A stretch of 64,000 nucleotides of DNA from Septoria linicola (GCA_024114885.1 CP099423.1:2046001-2110000), one strand, 5' to 3'; counted from the stretch's first letter, positions 1 to 10,473 are shown. The notes: generated by a model from the letters alone, not told the origin. Numbers and translations: made by a program.

Positions 1-2
1 CG

Positions 3-536
3 AGTCGATACGGTCCACCAGTCCACAGCAGGCAGACTACCCACGCCCAGGCCAAGTCGCCACTCCTCGACGTCGAAGAGATGATCTTGACATTGCAGGC
101 ATGCTTCGAAAGTCATCCTCACTGGACACATCACGAGCTCGCAGATCTTCTCGAGCAGCCGAAAACCTGGGTCCTCGCTTTGCTGCACGAGATCGCATTA
201 TACGGGCCCTGGAAAGCGATTGCCGCAGATCCGTTCTGCTGGCGGCTTCCACCTGCAGATGAAGACGAACTCATCGTGCACTTGCACAGATGTTTTACTT
301 TCAAGTCCTACTGGTCTACGCATGATCTTGCATGTGTTTTCAAGTTGCCAGAATCAAAGCTTGCCCAGGTCTTGACTGAGATTGCGATCTATGGTCCTTG
401 GTCAAGTGGCAATCCTCAGAAGTGGAGTTGGAAGCTCAAGCCGGGCAGGGAGGTATCAGGTCTGAGGTGGAAGGGAAAGGATCGGGCGATGCCAGATTCG
501 CTGTCGGCGGTCACGTATAATGGCGGAGTGCAATGA
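3..536 (+). CDS. 5'-truncated protein with two TFIIF-beta-like winged-helix repeats
   Basis: The reading frame is open from the left edge (base 3), so the first ATG at 81 is probably internal and the gene starts outside the window. Two tandem units of about 55 residues are visible. Each has the pattern hydrophobic-x-CF....YW/HW...LA....P...L...L.EIA.YGPW followed by a W.LKP/WRLPP ending. This resembles the C-terminal DNA-binding winged helix of the RAP30/Tfg2 subunit of TFIIF, where a single copy and the W-x-LKP ending are usual. Duplication is not typical of TFIIF beta, so this may be a paralogue or another winged-helix protein. The stop at 534-536 lies 48 bp from the end of the convergent F-box-like gene. 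The family call is by pattern only and is uncertain. Confidence 0.5.
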   Translation, partial: SRYGPPVHSRQTTHAQAKSPLLDVEEMILTLQACFESHPHWTHHELADLLEQPKTWVLALLHEIALYGPWKAIAADPFCWRLPPADEDELIVHLHRCFTFKSYWSTHDLACVFKLPESKLAQVLTEIAIYGPWSSGNPQKWSWKLKPGREVSGLRWKGKDRAMPDSLSAVTYNGGVQ

Positions 537-584
537 TTGCGATGCTGCCCGGGGATGTGTCCGAATGGGAGTTCCGAAGTGAGC

Positions 585-1487
585 TCAGTAATGCTGCTGT
601 CCTGGTGCGATGGAGATGAAATGGAACTCGGGCGCTGCATTGTCATTTGAGCTCAAGTGCGGGATTTGGCCCATCACCAGTATATGTAGTACTGACTGTT
701 GACTTTCCTGCACTTTGTTAGCACAGCTTTCATCAGAGTTTGGGTGTTGAATGCATACATACCCTCCAAGCGGCGCCGCCAACTGATCGAATCTCTCCTG
801 GCCTTCCGCCTCCAACCAATAATGACTAACTTTAAATTGCGGCTCATGCCCAAGTCTCATGCTTTTCAATTCATTCTCGTAAAGCTGCCAATTATATTCA
901 GGCTTCTTCGTCCTCGGGTACTCTGGATCGTGAACAAGATGTATCGAATCGAATTGCAACGTCACCTGCGAAGACTTTCGCCTCGGGTTCAAACACCCCA
1001 GCAAAGACCGCAGCGCCTGAGCTTTCTGAACCAAGTCCTCTTCAGGTCGGATATGCTGTCGAATATGCACATGAGCGATCCATTGCATGAACATGGACTT
1101 CTTGTCTGGTGAAGCTGCGATGCCGGATCTTTTCGTGTCCATGCTGAAGAAGGGCGGCGCGATGGGTCGGAGAGTTTGGATGTTGATGACCCACAAGATG
1201 TTACTGTATAAGAAGTCCATGACTTCATTGTGGATGGATTTGGAGACTCGAAGTATAGCGGGTGCGAGGAAGGAGAAACCTGGAGGCTTGGCTATGGTCA
1301 CGGAACGCCATGTTGGGCCGTCTTGGAGGAGGGTAATGTGGCCTACGCCGCTGGAGAAGCCTCGCTCTAGGGCGGCGGCGCGGTAGGGAGAGGATGATGC
1401 CACTGCGATCTGGATGAGGTGGGAGTATATCTGGATGCGTAACTCTGCGGGTAGATTGAGTATTTGGGAGGTTGTTGTGTCCGCCAT
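585..1487 (-). CDS. F-box/2EXR-like fungal hypothetical protein, 300 aa
   Basis: This is an uninterrupted 300-residue frame starting MADTTTSQ. It opens with the segment ILNLPAELRIQIYSHLI, the hallmark N-terminus of the large fungal F-box-like/2EXR family (L-P-x-E-L/I-R-x-x-I/L-Y/W). A second family-like stretch follows near residues 75-100 (LAPAILRVSKSIHNEVMDFLYSN). Such proteins are usually lineage-specific and of unknown target; a link to Skp1-type ubiquitin ligases is known for true F-boxes but is not shown here. The rest of the chain carries no motif I recognise. It is convergent with the partial gene to its left. Confidence 0.7.
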   Translation of the reverse strand: MADTTTSQILNLPAELRIQIYSHLIQIAVASSSPYRAAALERGFSSGVGHITLLQDGPTWRSVTIAKPPGFSFLAPAILRVSKSIHNEVMDFLYSNILWVINIQTLRPIAPPFFSMDTKRSGIAASPDKKSMFMQWIAHVHIRQHIRPEEDLVQKAQALRSLLGCLNPRRKSSQVTLQFDSIHLVHDPEYPRTKKPEYNWQLYENELKSMRLGHEPQFKVSHYWLEAEGQERFDQLAAPLGGYVCIQHPNSDESCANKVQESQQSVLHILVMGQIPHLSSNDNAAPEFHFISIAPGQQHY

Positions 1488-2253
1488 GATCAGACTTCAC
1501 GATCAGGGCACGCTACTTGTACGATTCTTCTCGGGAACAATGATATCGCTACTGAGCTGGTCCTTCAGCCCAAGTCTAGATGAGCTGTCGATATTGGGTA
1601 GTCTGAGGGTAGTCTATAGGTGCTCACGGAAAGTGCTGTGGCGGTCTTGGCACGAGTAATAATAAGCTTTCGCACGTCCCCGGACAACAATACCACGACC
1701 ACCATCTTCTTCCATCATCACCATGTCTCGGCGATCATCACGCTCCGTAAATCATCATCGCTCACTTGCCACGCATCCAGAATGTTCGTCATCGTCACAC
1801 GCGCGTGCTTGTGTCACGCCAGGTTGGGCTTTTGTGAAGGTGTCTAGCCTCGCCGTTGCAGCCGTTGTCGTCCAGCATTGTCTCAGATTGATGTCGGCAT
1901 CATCTGGCCAACGAGACCAACGATCTCTTCCAAACGTGGCGCGCTGCCATGCCGACAGCCATGAGGACCGCGTTGCCTCATGGCAGGACACGAGGGGATC
2001 AGCAACCCATTGTTACCCAGCACCCACCACCGAATACTTTTCGCAGAATTTAGGTAGAGATGAACACCTCTCGTGTGCGAGTCTCGCACAACGGCTACAC
2101 TCGCCACTCGTACATCCATAGCCACTCCAAGTTGGAGAGGCTGACTTGGTAGGTAGAGCATGGATATTAAAGCCATGAGACGAGCATGTTCATTCCTCTT
2201 CTCACTCACTACCTTATCCATACCAGACCAAGATCACAACACAGCTTATCACA
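1488..2253. other. Intergenic, no gene recognised
   Basis: Divergent spacer between the F-box-like gene and the metalloprotease. Short overlapping frames exist but none has convincing composition or a motif. Confidence 0.5.
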
Positions 2254-3331
2254 ATGAAGACCACAGCATTCTTTACGCTAGCCTCAATGGTACAGCTCGC
2301 AACCGCCCACTGGAAACGGTTACCACAGATGTTGTCTAACACCACCTCAGCTGCCACAAACCTCACATCTATCCCGACAGGCTTCAATACGTCCACACAA
2401 AAGACGGGTGAATACACTCGCTGCGCTTCGAGTCCAACAGACGCTCAACGAAGACTACTTGACGACTTCTCTACGCCCCAATATGAAGAGACGGGCCGGA
2501 CTGATCGCGTCGTTGAGGTCTATGTCCATGTGGTGTCTACAGCCGCCAAGCGATCACGATACAACAACGACATGATTCAGAACCAGATGGTCGTCATGAA
2601 CGATGCTTTCGCAGGCACTGGATTCTCCTTCGAGCTCGTCGGCTTCGACATTACTGTGCAGGAAACTTGGGCCAAGGCAGCCGCAGGGTCATTTGCAGAG
2701 ACTGCCATGAAGAAATCGCTAAAGCGCGGCAATTACAGAGACCTCAATCTGTATTTCCTGTCAGATCTTGGTGATGGACTGCTCGGCTTCTGCTACTTTC
2801 CGACGACCAACCCTTCATCGCAGATGCAGATACTGGACGGTTGCATCAACTTGGCAGATTCGATGCCTGGTGGTGCTGCTAACAACTATAATCTTGGTCT
2901 CACAGCAGTCCACGAGGTCGGCCATGTAAGTAAAGCATACACCACATACGCCTAGCAATGCTAACATAATTCTAGTGGTTCGGTCTATACCAGTAAGAGT
3001 CCGAACGAAGCACTCGATTACAAAGCTAACATCTCTCCAGTGTTTTTGAGGGCGCCAACTGCAACGATGCTAAGGGCGACCGTGTTGGCGATACTCCTCG
3101 ACAATCGACGCCTACAACTGGGTGCCCAGCATCCAAGGACTCATGCCCAGGCATCAAAGGGTAGGCCGATTGTCTACCAGCACAATGAAACATGACTAAT
3201 TGACATCCTACAGGCTCGACAGTATAAATAACTACATGGATTATTCCTACGATTCATGCCTCTTCGACTTCACGGCCGGTCAATCAAGGCGCATGCGTGC
3301 ACTGTTCGACTCTACTAGAGCCAGTTCGTAG
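2254..3331 (+). CDS. Secreted M43 (pappalysin/MEP1-like) zinc metalloprotease, four exons, 308 aa
   Basis: Exons by splice signals: 2254-2925, 2976-2992, 3041-3160 and 3214-3331; the joined coding length is 927 nt. The start gives a signal peptide (MKTTAFFTLASMVQLATAHW). The zinc site reads HEVGHWFGLYH, the full HExxHxxGxxH motif, but the first five residues end exon 1, the next come from a 17-nt micro-exon and the third histidine is split into exon 3. A Met-turn-like NYMDYSYDSC follows in exon 4, as in M43 proteases. All three introns (50, 48 and 53 nt) have GT-AG ends and CTAAC or ACTAAT branch sites. Family members are extracellular endopeptidases, some up-regulated during infection. All key residues are present, so it should be active. 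Confidence 0.9.
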
Positions 3332-3976
3332 CCTTGTGGTTGCGCTGAAAGGTCAGAATCAGGACAGCAACGTGTGGCAAGTCCGGGAGGTCACTGCATT
3401 GCGTGGTTTGAGCATTTTCAAGGATTGGTTGCATGGAGGTTTATATTCACGCTTGACGATTACGAGAACGAGACTTATGTTCTGCATGACGAATTATGTT
3501 GAATAATGATACCGAAGGAGATCTTCAGACACGATGTATTGAGCAAATATTACGAACAATTTCCAGCACTGTTGCGATCACATCAGATGGAAGCGTTCAT
3601 TTGTTCCACGGCTTCCTGCAGCGTCCGCTCCTTTGCATGCAGGAGTTGATCATACATTCCTCGATCTGTTGGCGAGCCGAGGAGACCCTGACAACTGCGA
3701 AGCTGACAATCATCGCATGTCCCTCTCATAGCCGCGGTGTCACGGCTATCTTTACAATGTTACAATTCTCTCACTACGGCCATCCCTCCGTAGAAATGTG
3801 CACAAGAGCTAGTCTCACGCACGATACGACGAATGATCGCTCACTGCAAGTTTCAGCCAATCGCTGTGCCCGGGCAGAACCTTAGATCGCCACGCGCCAA
3901 CCCCTGCGACTTCGCGTCTTCGCGTCAAACCACTTTACGAGTTCACGACTAAGAACATCAGCAATCAGAAACAATA
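3332..3976. other. Intergenic spacer, promoter side of OGG1
   Basis: No supported gene. The last 80 bases before the OGG1 start are C/A-rich and end in an A-rich Kozak-like context (ACAATAATGG). Confidence 0.45.
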
Positions 3977-5284
3977 ATGGGCGCCCTCAATCTAGCTGAA
4001 TGGCAAAAGCTGCCAATCTCTCTATCCGAATTATGCATCAACACCACCCTGCGATGTGGCCAATCCTTCCGATGGCGCAAGAACGATCTGGGCGTGTGGT
4101 CGATAGCCTTGCACAATCGCATTCTCTCCTTACATCAAGACAAAGAGTACCTATACTACCGCTCAATACGACCTTCACAATCACACATCAAGCTTCAAGC
4201 GCCTCCAACTCCTCCATCATCAAAGCCACCAAGTTTACCAGAAGCCGAGCAAGAAATAGAAGACGACAGCGACGACACATTAGAGCTCATCCGCCACTAC
4301 TTCAACCTCTCTCCCAACCTAACAGATCTCTACGCACAATGGTCTGCCAACGACGCCAACTTCGCTCGGCGCGCCCCAGCGTTTACAGGCATCCGCATCC
4401 TCCAACAAGATTCCTGGGAATGTCTCGTCGGCTTCATCTGCTCCTCCAACAACAACATCATTCGCATATCCCAAATGGTCCACAAACTCTGCAACACCTA
4501 CGGCCCTCTAATCGGGCATCTCAAAGACCCAGTCGTCCCCACAGATGAAAACACCATCAAAGTCGAAGGAGAAGAAGAACAAGAGACCATCACCCCCTAC
4601 CACGACTTCCCCACCCCGCAAGCCCTCTCCGTCCCCGGCGTCGAACAAACCCTCCGCAACTTGGGCTTCGGCTACCGAGCAAAATACATCGCAACCACAG
4701 CCCGCCTCGTCGCAGCAAAAGAACTCGTCACGCCAAACTGGCTCGACACCCTCCGCAACCCGGAATCCCCCATCCTTGGAACATCGCCCTCCCCCTCCGA
4801 CCCCTTCCCCCCCTCCGGCCGCCCCGGCTACCTCCACGCCCACACCTCCCTCCTCTCACTCCAAGGCGTCGGCCCCAAAGTCGCCGACTGCGTGTGCCTC
4901 ATGGGCCTCGGCTGGGGCGAAGCCGTGCCCGTCGATACACACGTCTGGCAAATCGCGCAGCGAGATTATAAGTTTGGTAAAGGAAAACATGCGAGTTTGA
5001 CAAAAGTCACTTATGATGCGATTGGAGCGAAGTTTAGAGCGCTGTGGGGAAAGGAGGCCGGGTGGGCGCAGAGTATTTTGTTTACGGCGAATTTGAGGGC
5101 GTTTAGTGAGAGGGTTGTGCAGGGGAAGAAGACGGAGGGGGTGGTCAAGAGGGAGGATGATGGGGATGGGGAGGAGGAGGAGGAGAGGGTGATTAAGAGG
5201 GAGTATGTGGATGAGGAGGAGGAGACGAAGGTGTTGGAGGTGAAAGAGAAGAAGACAAGGGCAAAAAGGAGAAGGAGGAATTGA
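3977..5284 (+). CDS. OGG1: 8-oxoguanine DNA glycosylase/AP lyase, 435 aa
   Basis: Bifunctional base-excision-repair enzyme that removes 8-oxoguanine and nicks the strand. The N-terminal OGG_N region (WQKLPISLSELCINTTLRCGQSFRW) is followed by the helix-hairpin-helix/GPD core. The catalytic lysine is K301 in GVGPKVADCVCLMGLG and the activating aspartate D320 in VPVDTHVWQIAQRDY; their spacing of 19 equals human K249-D268. The gene is intronless. At 435 aa it is longer than human (345) or yeast (376) enzymes, because of an insert around residues 190-210 and a C-terminal acidic/basic tail of about 50 residues ending KKTRAKRRRRN, a likely nuclear localisation signal. Three psi-K-x-E sites are visible at K195, K391 and K407. 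The gene converges on the hypothetical gene ending at 5496. Confidence 0.95.
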   Translation: MGALNLAEWQKLPISLSELCINTTLRCGQSFRWRKNDLGVWSIALHNRILSLHQDKEYLYYRSIRPSQSHIKLQAPPTPPSSKPPSLPEAEQEIEDDSDDTLELIRHYFNLSPNLTDLYAQWSANDANFARRAPAFTGIRILQQDSWECLVGFICSSNNNIIRISQMVHKLCNTYGPLIGHLKDPVVPTDENTIKVEGEEEQETITPYHDFPTPQALSVPGVEQTLRNLGFGYRAKYIATTARLVAAKELVTPNWLDTLRNPESPILGTSPSPSDPFPPSGRPGYLHAHTSLLSLQGVGPKVADCVCLMGLGWGEAVPVDTHVWQIAQRDYKFGKGKHASLTKVTYDAIGAKFRALWGKEAGWAQSILFTANLRAFSERVVQGKKTEGVVKREDDGDGEEEEERVIKREYVDEEEETKVLEVKEKKTRAKRRRRN

Positions 5285-5495
5285 GTGTTACCGAGTCGAT
5301 TGTAACATTGTATTATCACGGCAGGATCTGAAAACTGTCGATGCTCGTTTTACTGTCCCAAAATGAGCCCATTTCGACGCCAAACGCCATCGCTAAAGCC
5401 GAACCGTCGTGCTTGCATCGCTCAGACTCATCACGAGCTGTCCAGAAGATGAGACCTCTCAAGACCATCAGAGTAGAGACACCCTTCATCGTGCC

Positions 5496-6641
5496 TCAAA
5501 CCACACTCGTCTTCCCCCTCCCACCCTCCGCCGGCTTCGCCCAATTAAAAATCTTCTCCGACTTGGGCGTCAACGCACCCTTTGGCAAATCCTCCTTGGG
5601 CAACTGCAAAATATTTCCATCTGGCGCCTTTACACTCTTCGGCATCGTAGGGGCCCTCTCAAATGTCCCCAGATCAAGCACTTGCTGCGTCGTGCTCGCA
5701 TTATGCTTCGCAGCCTCGCGATTATTCTCCTTGACAAGCGCGTGCTCCTGCAACATAGCCACGATGCCCGACAGCTTGTCTTTCTCCGGACCATCGCACT
5801 GTTTCACGAGCTTCGCTGCTTCGTTGAGAAAGTTCATTGCTTGGCCGGGAGAAGCTTGCGTAGAGAGGATGTTGTACGCGTAGACTTTGGTCTCGATTTT
5901 CGAGTGCTGGTTGTGCACGATTTGGATGCACAGTGCGCGGCACATTTCGTACTGCTGTCGGTCGCGGGCTTGCATGGCTCGCGTGAGGAGCTTTGCGCAA
6001 TCCTCTCGTGCGCCTTGAATTTTCTTTTCGAGGGATTTGAGGTTGAGGACGAGAGGATCTTCTGGTTCGCGGGCTTGGACTTTGAGAGACTCGAGGGCGC
6101 GGCTGACGGCGTCGAGATCGGGACATGTCTTCTTTGCGAAAATGGTCTTTACTTCGGGTGTGTCTGTGCGAGTGGGACTGACTGTTCCGCTGTTGACTAA
6201 GGAGGATCTGGCGCTTTCGGTGGATTGCTTCTTCTTGGAGGATAACAGGCCGGTGGATGTCATTGACTTGAGTGACATGCGGAGTGAGCCATGACCTGAG
6301 CCGACTCGCTTCAGCTCCGTGCCTCTACTCTTGCCATTGATTGGCGACTCAGCAGGATTTGAAATAGGCGCTGGCTTCAGCGTAGCCACCGGCTCTAATG
6401 CAGCTTCTGAACTCGCGGATCTCATCGGTGCTGGCCGTGTCGCTAAGTGTATCTTCTTTTCGGCTTCTGCTACCTCGATCGTAAGAGCTCGAGCCCGCTG
6501 TTCGACCATCATCTGCTCGGACATCGAGTCTGGTAGACGCAGGACAGTTCCATTGCCATGATCGTCAGTCACCTTGATTTCGGGAGAACTGAGATTCGAT
6601 GCCGGAGTGATTGGCTTTGCTGAGCTTGACGATGAGGCCAT
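5496..6641 (-). CDS. Conserved-looking hypothetical protein, 381 aa
   Basis: Single uninterrupted frame starting MASSSSSAKPITPASN. The first 190 residues are Ser/Thr/Pro-rich and probably disordered. Residues of about 190-320 are charged and helical (SLEKKIQGAREDCAKLLTRA, then a helix rich in Q, M and C) and look like a small alpha-helical repeat domain of the TPR type. The C-terminus ends in a basic Gly-rich stretch. I do not recognise the family and assign no function. Coding character is supported by length, codon use and an antisense strand broken by many stops. Confidence 0.75.
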   Translation of the reverse strand: MASSSSSAKPITPASNLSSPEIKVTDDHGNGTVLRLPDSMSEQMMVEQRARALTIEVAEAEKKIHLATRPAPMRSASSEAALEPVATLKPAPISNPAESPINGKSRGTELKRVGSGHGSLRMSLKSMTSTGLLSSKKKQSTESARSSLVNSGTVSPTRTDTPEVKTIFAKKTCPDLDAVSRALESLKVQAREPEDPLVLNLKSLEKKIQGAREDCAKLLTRAMQARDRQQYEMCRALCIQIVHNQHSKIETKVYAYNILSTQASPGQAMNFLNEAAKLVKQCDGPEKDKLSGIVAMLQEHALVKENNREAAKHNASTTQQVLDLGTFERAPTMPKSVKAPDGNILQLPKEDLPKGALTPKSEKIFNWAKPAEGGRGKTSVV

Positions 6642-7682
6642 TGCTGTGATACTCGGTCGAGACCCCTATCGCATGCGGAATGTCCTTATTGGATTATATA
6701 TCGATCGTCTCTGGAAGTTCTTGTGAATGGAGGCCAAGAAGTATCGTTTTAGTCACTTGTCCACTCAGACGTATCGCGAGTCCGCGTGAATGAGGAACGT
6801 CGAAGTGATTGCCAGAATTAGTCGGCGTTCATGTGCTCTTAGCAATGTTCTTGCTCGCAAGCTTGCTCGTAGGGAAAGTCGAGACTGGTGCAACCGTGCA
6901 ACTGCCAAGTGTAAGCACAAAGTCGCAACGCAGTAGAGTTCACAGATCGTGGCACCTTCACTCTCGACACCTCACTTCTCACCAACTTTTGTGTTCACAG
7001 TGATCATTTCAAATATTGCCACATTGGAAGAGCCATTCCATACAAGTCTCTTATTGACCTCCGGTCAAACAGCTTTTCAATTCTTTCGAAAAAGCTTATA
7101 GGCGTGCCAGACCGCTATTGCTGAATCGTATGCATGGACCAATACTCAAAATTTACAATGCTATCCGGCTCTCCACTGATTGGCAGGCGAGACTTCGGGC
7201 GTAGACTGGAGACTGTGGAGTCAAGATATATGGGGAAGTCCTACAATCCTTTTCTTCTTGCACAAGCAGGAGCTGATGCACAGATGAAGAAGATGGGCAG
7301 TCGTGATAGTGAATGGCTTGTTGAGCTATTTCGATGCTTGCGGATGCGAAACACATACCAGTGAGAGCATTTGCGCTTTGTTTGAGATGGACTTTTAGAG
7401 GTGCTGTTCTGCCAAGGAGCAAGGAATGGACGGACGTGGGACACATGTCACGATGATCACACTTCTTCTACTGCGACTTCGTCAGTCTAGGATCATAGAG
7501 TAGCACTGGCAGCAAGCGGAACAGTCTTGATGGAAGTATCGCAGATCATCATTACGTGCTGTAGTGTTGGCTGTCGTGATTCAGTCCTACTCCGAACGCA
7601 CACTGTCCACAACCTGTATGCATGCATGCCGCCCGGCTCATAAAGTCGTCTCAATGTGCCATCTCATCGCCCATAAAAGTCG
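6642..7682. other. Intergenic, no gene recognised
   Basis: About 1 kb between two minus-strand genes. Only short frames below 100 codons are present. Nothing supports a gene, RNA or repeat. Confidence 0.5.
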
Positions 7683-8849
7683 TCACAAGTCATTATAGCC
7701 CAGAATCCTCTTGGGCAAGCTCTTCTCGCTGACCGCCCACGTCCATGCTCGTCCAGCTTCGCCTTGAAACAAAGATTCCGGTGCAGAGGACTTCTCCAGC
7801 ATGCCGTCTTTGTCCATGGACTTCATCTCATGTCCCGTTGTGTATGTAAGGAAATGCTCAAAGTCCTGCGTTTCCAGTGCCAGTGCATTCCCGCTGATGC
7901 CATGGCACAGGCAAGGTTCTTTCGTCAAGAGGCCTCGCTCGAGGATGCACTCTCTTCCCCTGGTGATGGCCTTGTCGATGCGGTCTTTGAGGTTGGGAAA
8001 GTGCTCTCTGATACTCTCCAGACTCGTCACAACGCCAGGTGCCCCATGGCAGACCTGCACCAGGCGGTCTTTCTCTGGCGGGACACTGCTGGGGAAGTTG
8101 CCGGACTCGTATTGGTAGGTCAACAACACTGCAAGCTCCGCTTCCAGTTTTGGGGCATATTTCTTGGGATTCGTCAAAACCACTTGAGTGATGATGCCCA
8201 TGGCGCCATGTATCGCTCCAATATACGCTTTTCCATGCCACTTCCACGGTCGCGGTGAGTCCAATATCGCATCCACAACGTCATCTTGTGTGTCGGTGAT
8301 GAGCTGGAGAGTTCTGGGGTCGTCGGCAAAACTGGCCTTCACCAATCGAAGTAGATAGAGGTAGCCAGCTCGTCCATACAGCAACTCATTTTCTGTCTCC
8401 TCCTCCAGCACCTCGGCGCTATAGTCGCACAAATTTGAAGCCATGTCTGGATCTTTTGAGCTCGCGGCTCCAATCGCTAATAGCGCGAGGATGTCGTCAG
8501 TGATGCCACATTTTCCAATCTGCGGCCCGGGATATGTCGCGATGGCGTCCTGGGCGTGTTTGAGGTAGGCAGCCGACCAGACTCCCAGAGCGTGTCCTTC
8601 AATGTCGAAGTCCGGGTACATGCCCTGCAGCACGAGGAAGGCATATGCGACCGATACGGGGCCTTTGAAGAGACCTCCGCCGGGCTTGATGCTGGAGGGA
8701 GGATGTTCGGTGACGAGCCGCGTGAGGGACGCTTCGAGCTGGCGGCGTGGATCTGTGGTCGCGTGTTAGTGAGCACCATATTGGAAGGCAGATCCGGTCG
8801 CACCTCGTCGCGCGTGCGGCGCATCGTTTTTGAAGTAGCGCGGCGGCAT
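7683..8849 (-). CDS. LanC-like protein (lanthionine synthetase C family), two exons, 371 aa
   Basis: Exon 1 is 8804-8849 and exon 2 is 7683-8752, joined by a 51-nt intron with GTGCGA donor, CTAAC branch and CAG acceptor; the joined length is 1116 nt. The protein begins MPPRYFKNDAPHARRD and folds, by family, into an alpha/alpha toroid. Zinc ligands are conserved: Cys in VCHGAPG and Cys-His in LCHGISG, and further GxxG motifs (GGLFKGPVSVAY, IHGAMGI) match LANCL proteins. Eukaryotic LANCL enzymes add glutathione to dehydrated serine/threonine in damaged proteins. No lanthipeptide precursor or LanB/LanM dehydratase is nearby, so a housekeeping or detoxifying role is more likely than peptide synthesis. 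Confidence 0.88.
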
Positions 8850-9483
8850 CGCGACAAGCTGGCAATCAATCTCGCTTCTTCATCGAGCACATGTGTCGAT
8901 CCAGTCGTGAGGCTGAGTGCGAGAAGAAGGGTTGTCTGCCTGGCCCTCCGTAGCTTCGATTTCTTCGACCGGTGAGTTTCAGTCTTGTGCGTTGCAAGAG
9001 AGTGAAAAGAGCCGAAAGCTCACATGGTCGAGTGTTGGCAAGGATCGCTGGTGATATCTGACTCGGCCTCTGACGTAGCAACAGACGATTACTGTGACTT
9101 CTCCCCAAAGGAACTATTGAGTCTCGTCCATGCACATCCATCAAGAGCAGTACGATGCCGTCTTCCGACCAACATTGATCGGAACACACGTGGCTAGAAT
9201 GGGTGGCTACTGATGGAAGGCATAACGAGGCTGCATACTCGATATGGATCAACAACATATGCATTAATCGTCCCATCATTAGTTATCCTACATCGCTATC
9301 TCATAATCCCGTAAATGCTTCCTTTTCTCCAACCGTCGCTACAAAATCACAGCAAACACGAGTAATATACAAATAGATGTGACCATCAACTGGCATTATC
9401 ATCCTCAGTCGTTACACATCTTCAATCCCATCATACCATAAGCATCGTATTCAAGGTCAGCGTCCTTGAGTTGTTGGCAACTC
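8850..9483. other. Intergenic, upstream of the LanC-like gene
   Basis: Spacer between the LanC-like start and the end of the secreted repeat protein; both genes read leftwards. No feature recognised. Confidence 0.45.
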
Positions 9484-10473
9484 TTAGGTCCGAGGAGGTG
9501 GTGGAGGAGCAGCATCACCTGGAACGTTGCCAACATTGCCCTTCTTCAATCCACCTGCATCGAGATCACCAACCTCTGTGCCGAGATCCCCGAGGATGTT
9601 CTCTTCTGACTGGCCGATCCCCTCGCCAGCTTGGCCAACACTATCAGTTCCAACGCCGTCAAGGGTGTTTGCAAGATCAGTGGCAGCTTCCGTTGATGAG
9701 CCAAAGCCATATGTTTCTGCGAAAGTTTGAATGCCGTCTGCGACCTTGTTGAATTGTCGGCGGGCTCGTCGAAGACCACCTGCGGGTAGAGTGGGTAGTC
9801 CTCCAAATGGCAAAGTTGGTGCACCGCCATTTCCTGCGCCCTACGTGATGCCATAGACTGCCTAGCCGAGCTGAGTACCAAGCTGTTCTGCAGTGAGCTG
9901 CTCACCATCTCCAATGGTGCCTCCTACGTTTGTTCCAGCGTCAATCAACTCTCCGTCGATGTTGTCGCCTGCGGTGGTTACAGCCTCAGTCGAGGAGCCG
10001 GTACCAAGAGCTTTGGAAACAGCTTGGATACCATTGGAGATCTTGTCAAGCTGTCTCTTGTGTGGTGGAGGAGGTGGTGGTGGTGGTGGTGGTGCACTGC
10101 CAGCAGACGAGCCGCTGCCAGTACCACCTTGACCATTGTTACCAGTGCCAGTGGCGGCAGGCTGGTTGCCAGAGGCCGTGTCAAGGAAATCCTCGGTGAA
10201 GTAGCCGGTGGCATTGTCGAAGTCAGACAGAACATCGTAGCAGGCGTTGCCCTCGCCAGCTAGTTGTCGTCTGGTCTTGGTACCCTTGCCGCGAACGCCA
10301 CCAGCCAAGCCATCGAGAGCATTCTCGACACCATAGCCGACCGCATTGTCGGTATCAGATAGGATGGCTCCACAAGCTTGGCCCTCACCACCAATCTGAG
10401 GGATGGGTGCTGCCAAGACTACGTTGGAGCAATAGGCGATGATTGCTACAACGATTGCTGGAGTGGAATGCAT
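9484..10473 (-). CDS. Secreted internally repeated protein, interrupted by two TAG codons or a 45-nt intron
   Basis: The signal peptide (MHSTPAIVVAIIAYCSNVVLA) is followed by two related Cys-containing units (GEGQACGAILSDTDNAVGYG and GEGNACYDVLSDFDNATGY). Next come a polyproline run encoded by a GGT-repeat tract near 10066-10097, then two copies of a second unit starting KRQLDKISNGIQ and RRQFNKVADGIQ, each followed by GSSTEA. The second copy lies beyond two in-frame TAG codons (9862-9864 and 9841-9843). Removing 9834-9878, a 45-nt stretch with GT and AG ends, deletes both stops and keeps frame, but it has no good branch site. The reader should therefore consider a true short intron or a mutated allele. 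Without splicing the product ends at 9862 (203 aa). No family recognised. Confidence 0.6.

Noticed and set aside
4000..5319. Several long frames in other phases and on the minus strand over OGG1
   Set aside because: They are by-products of the C-rich then G/A-rich composition; the OGG1 frame has the catalytic residues.
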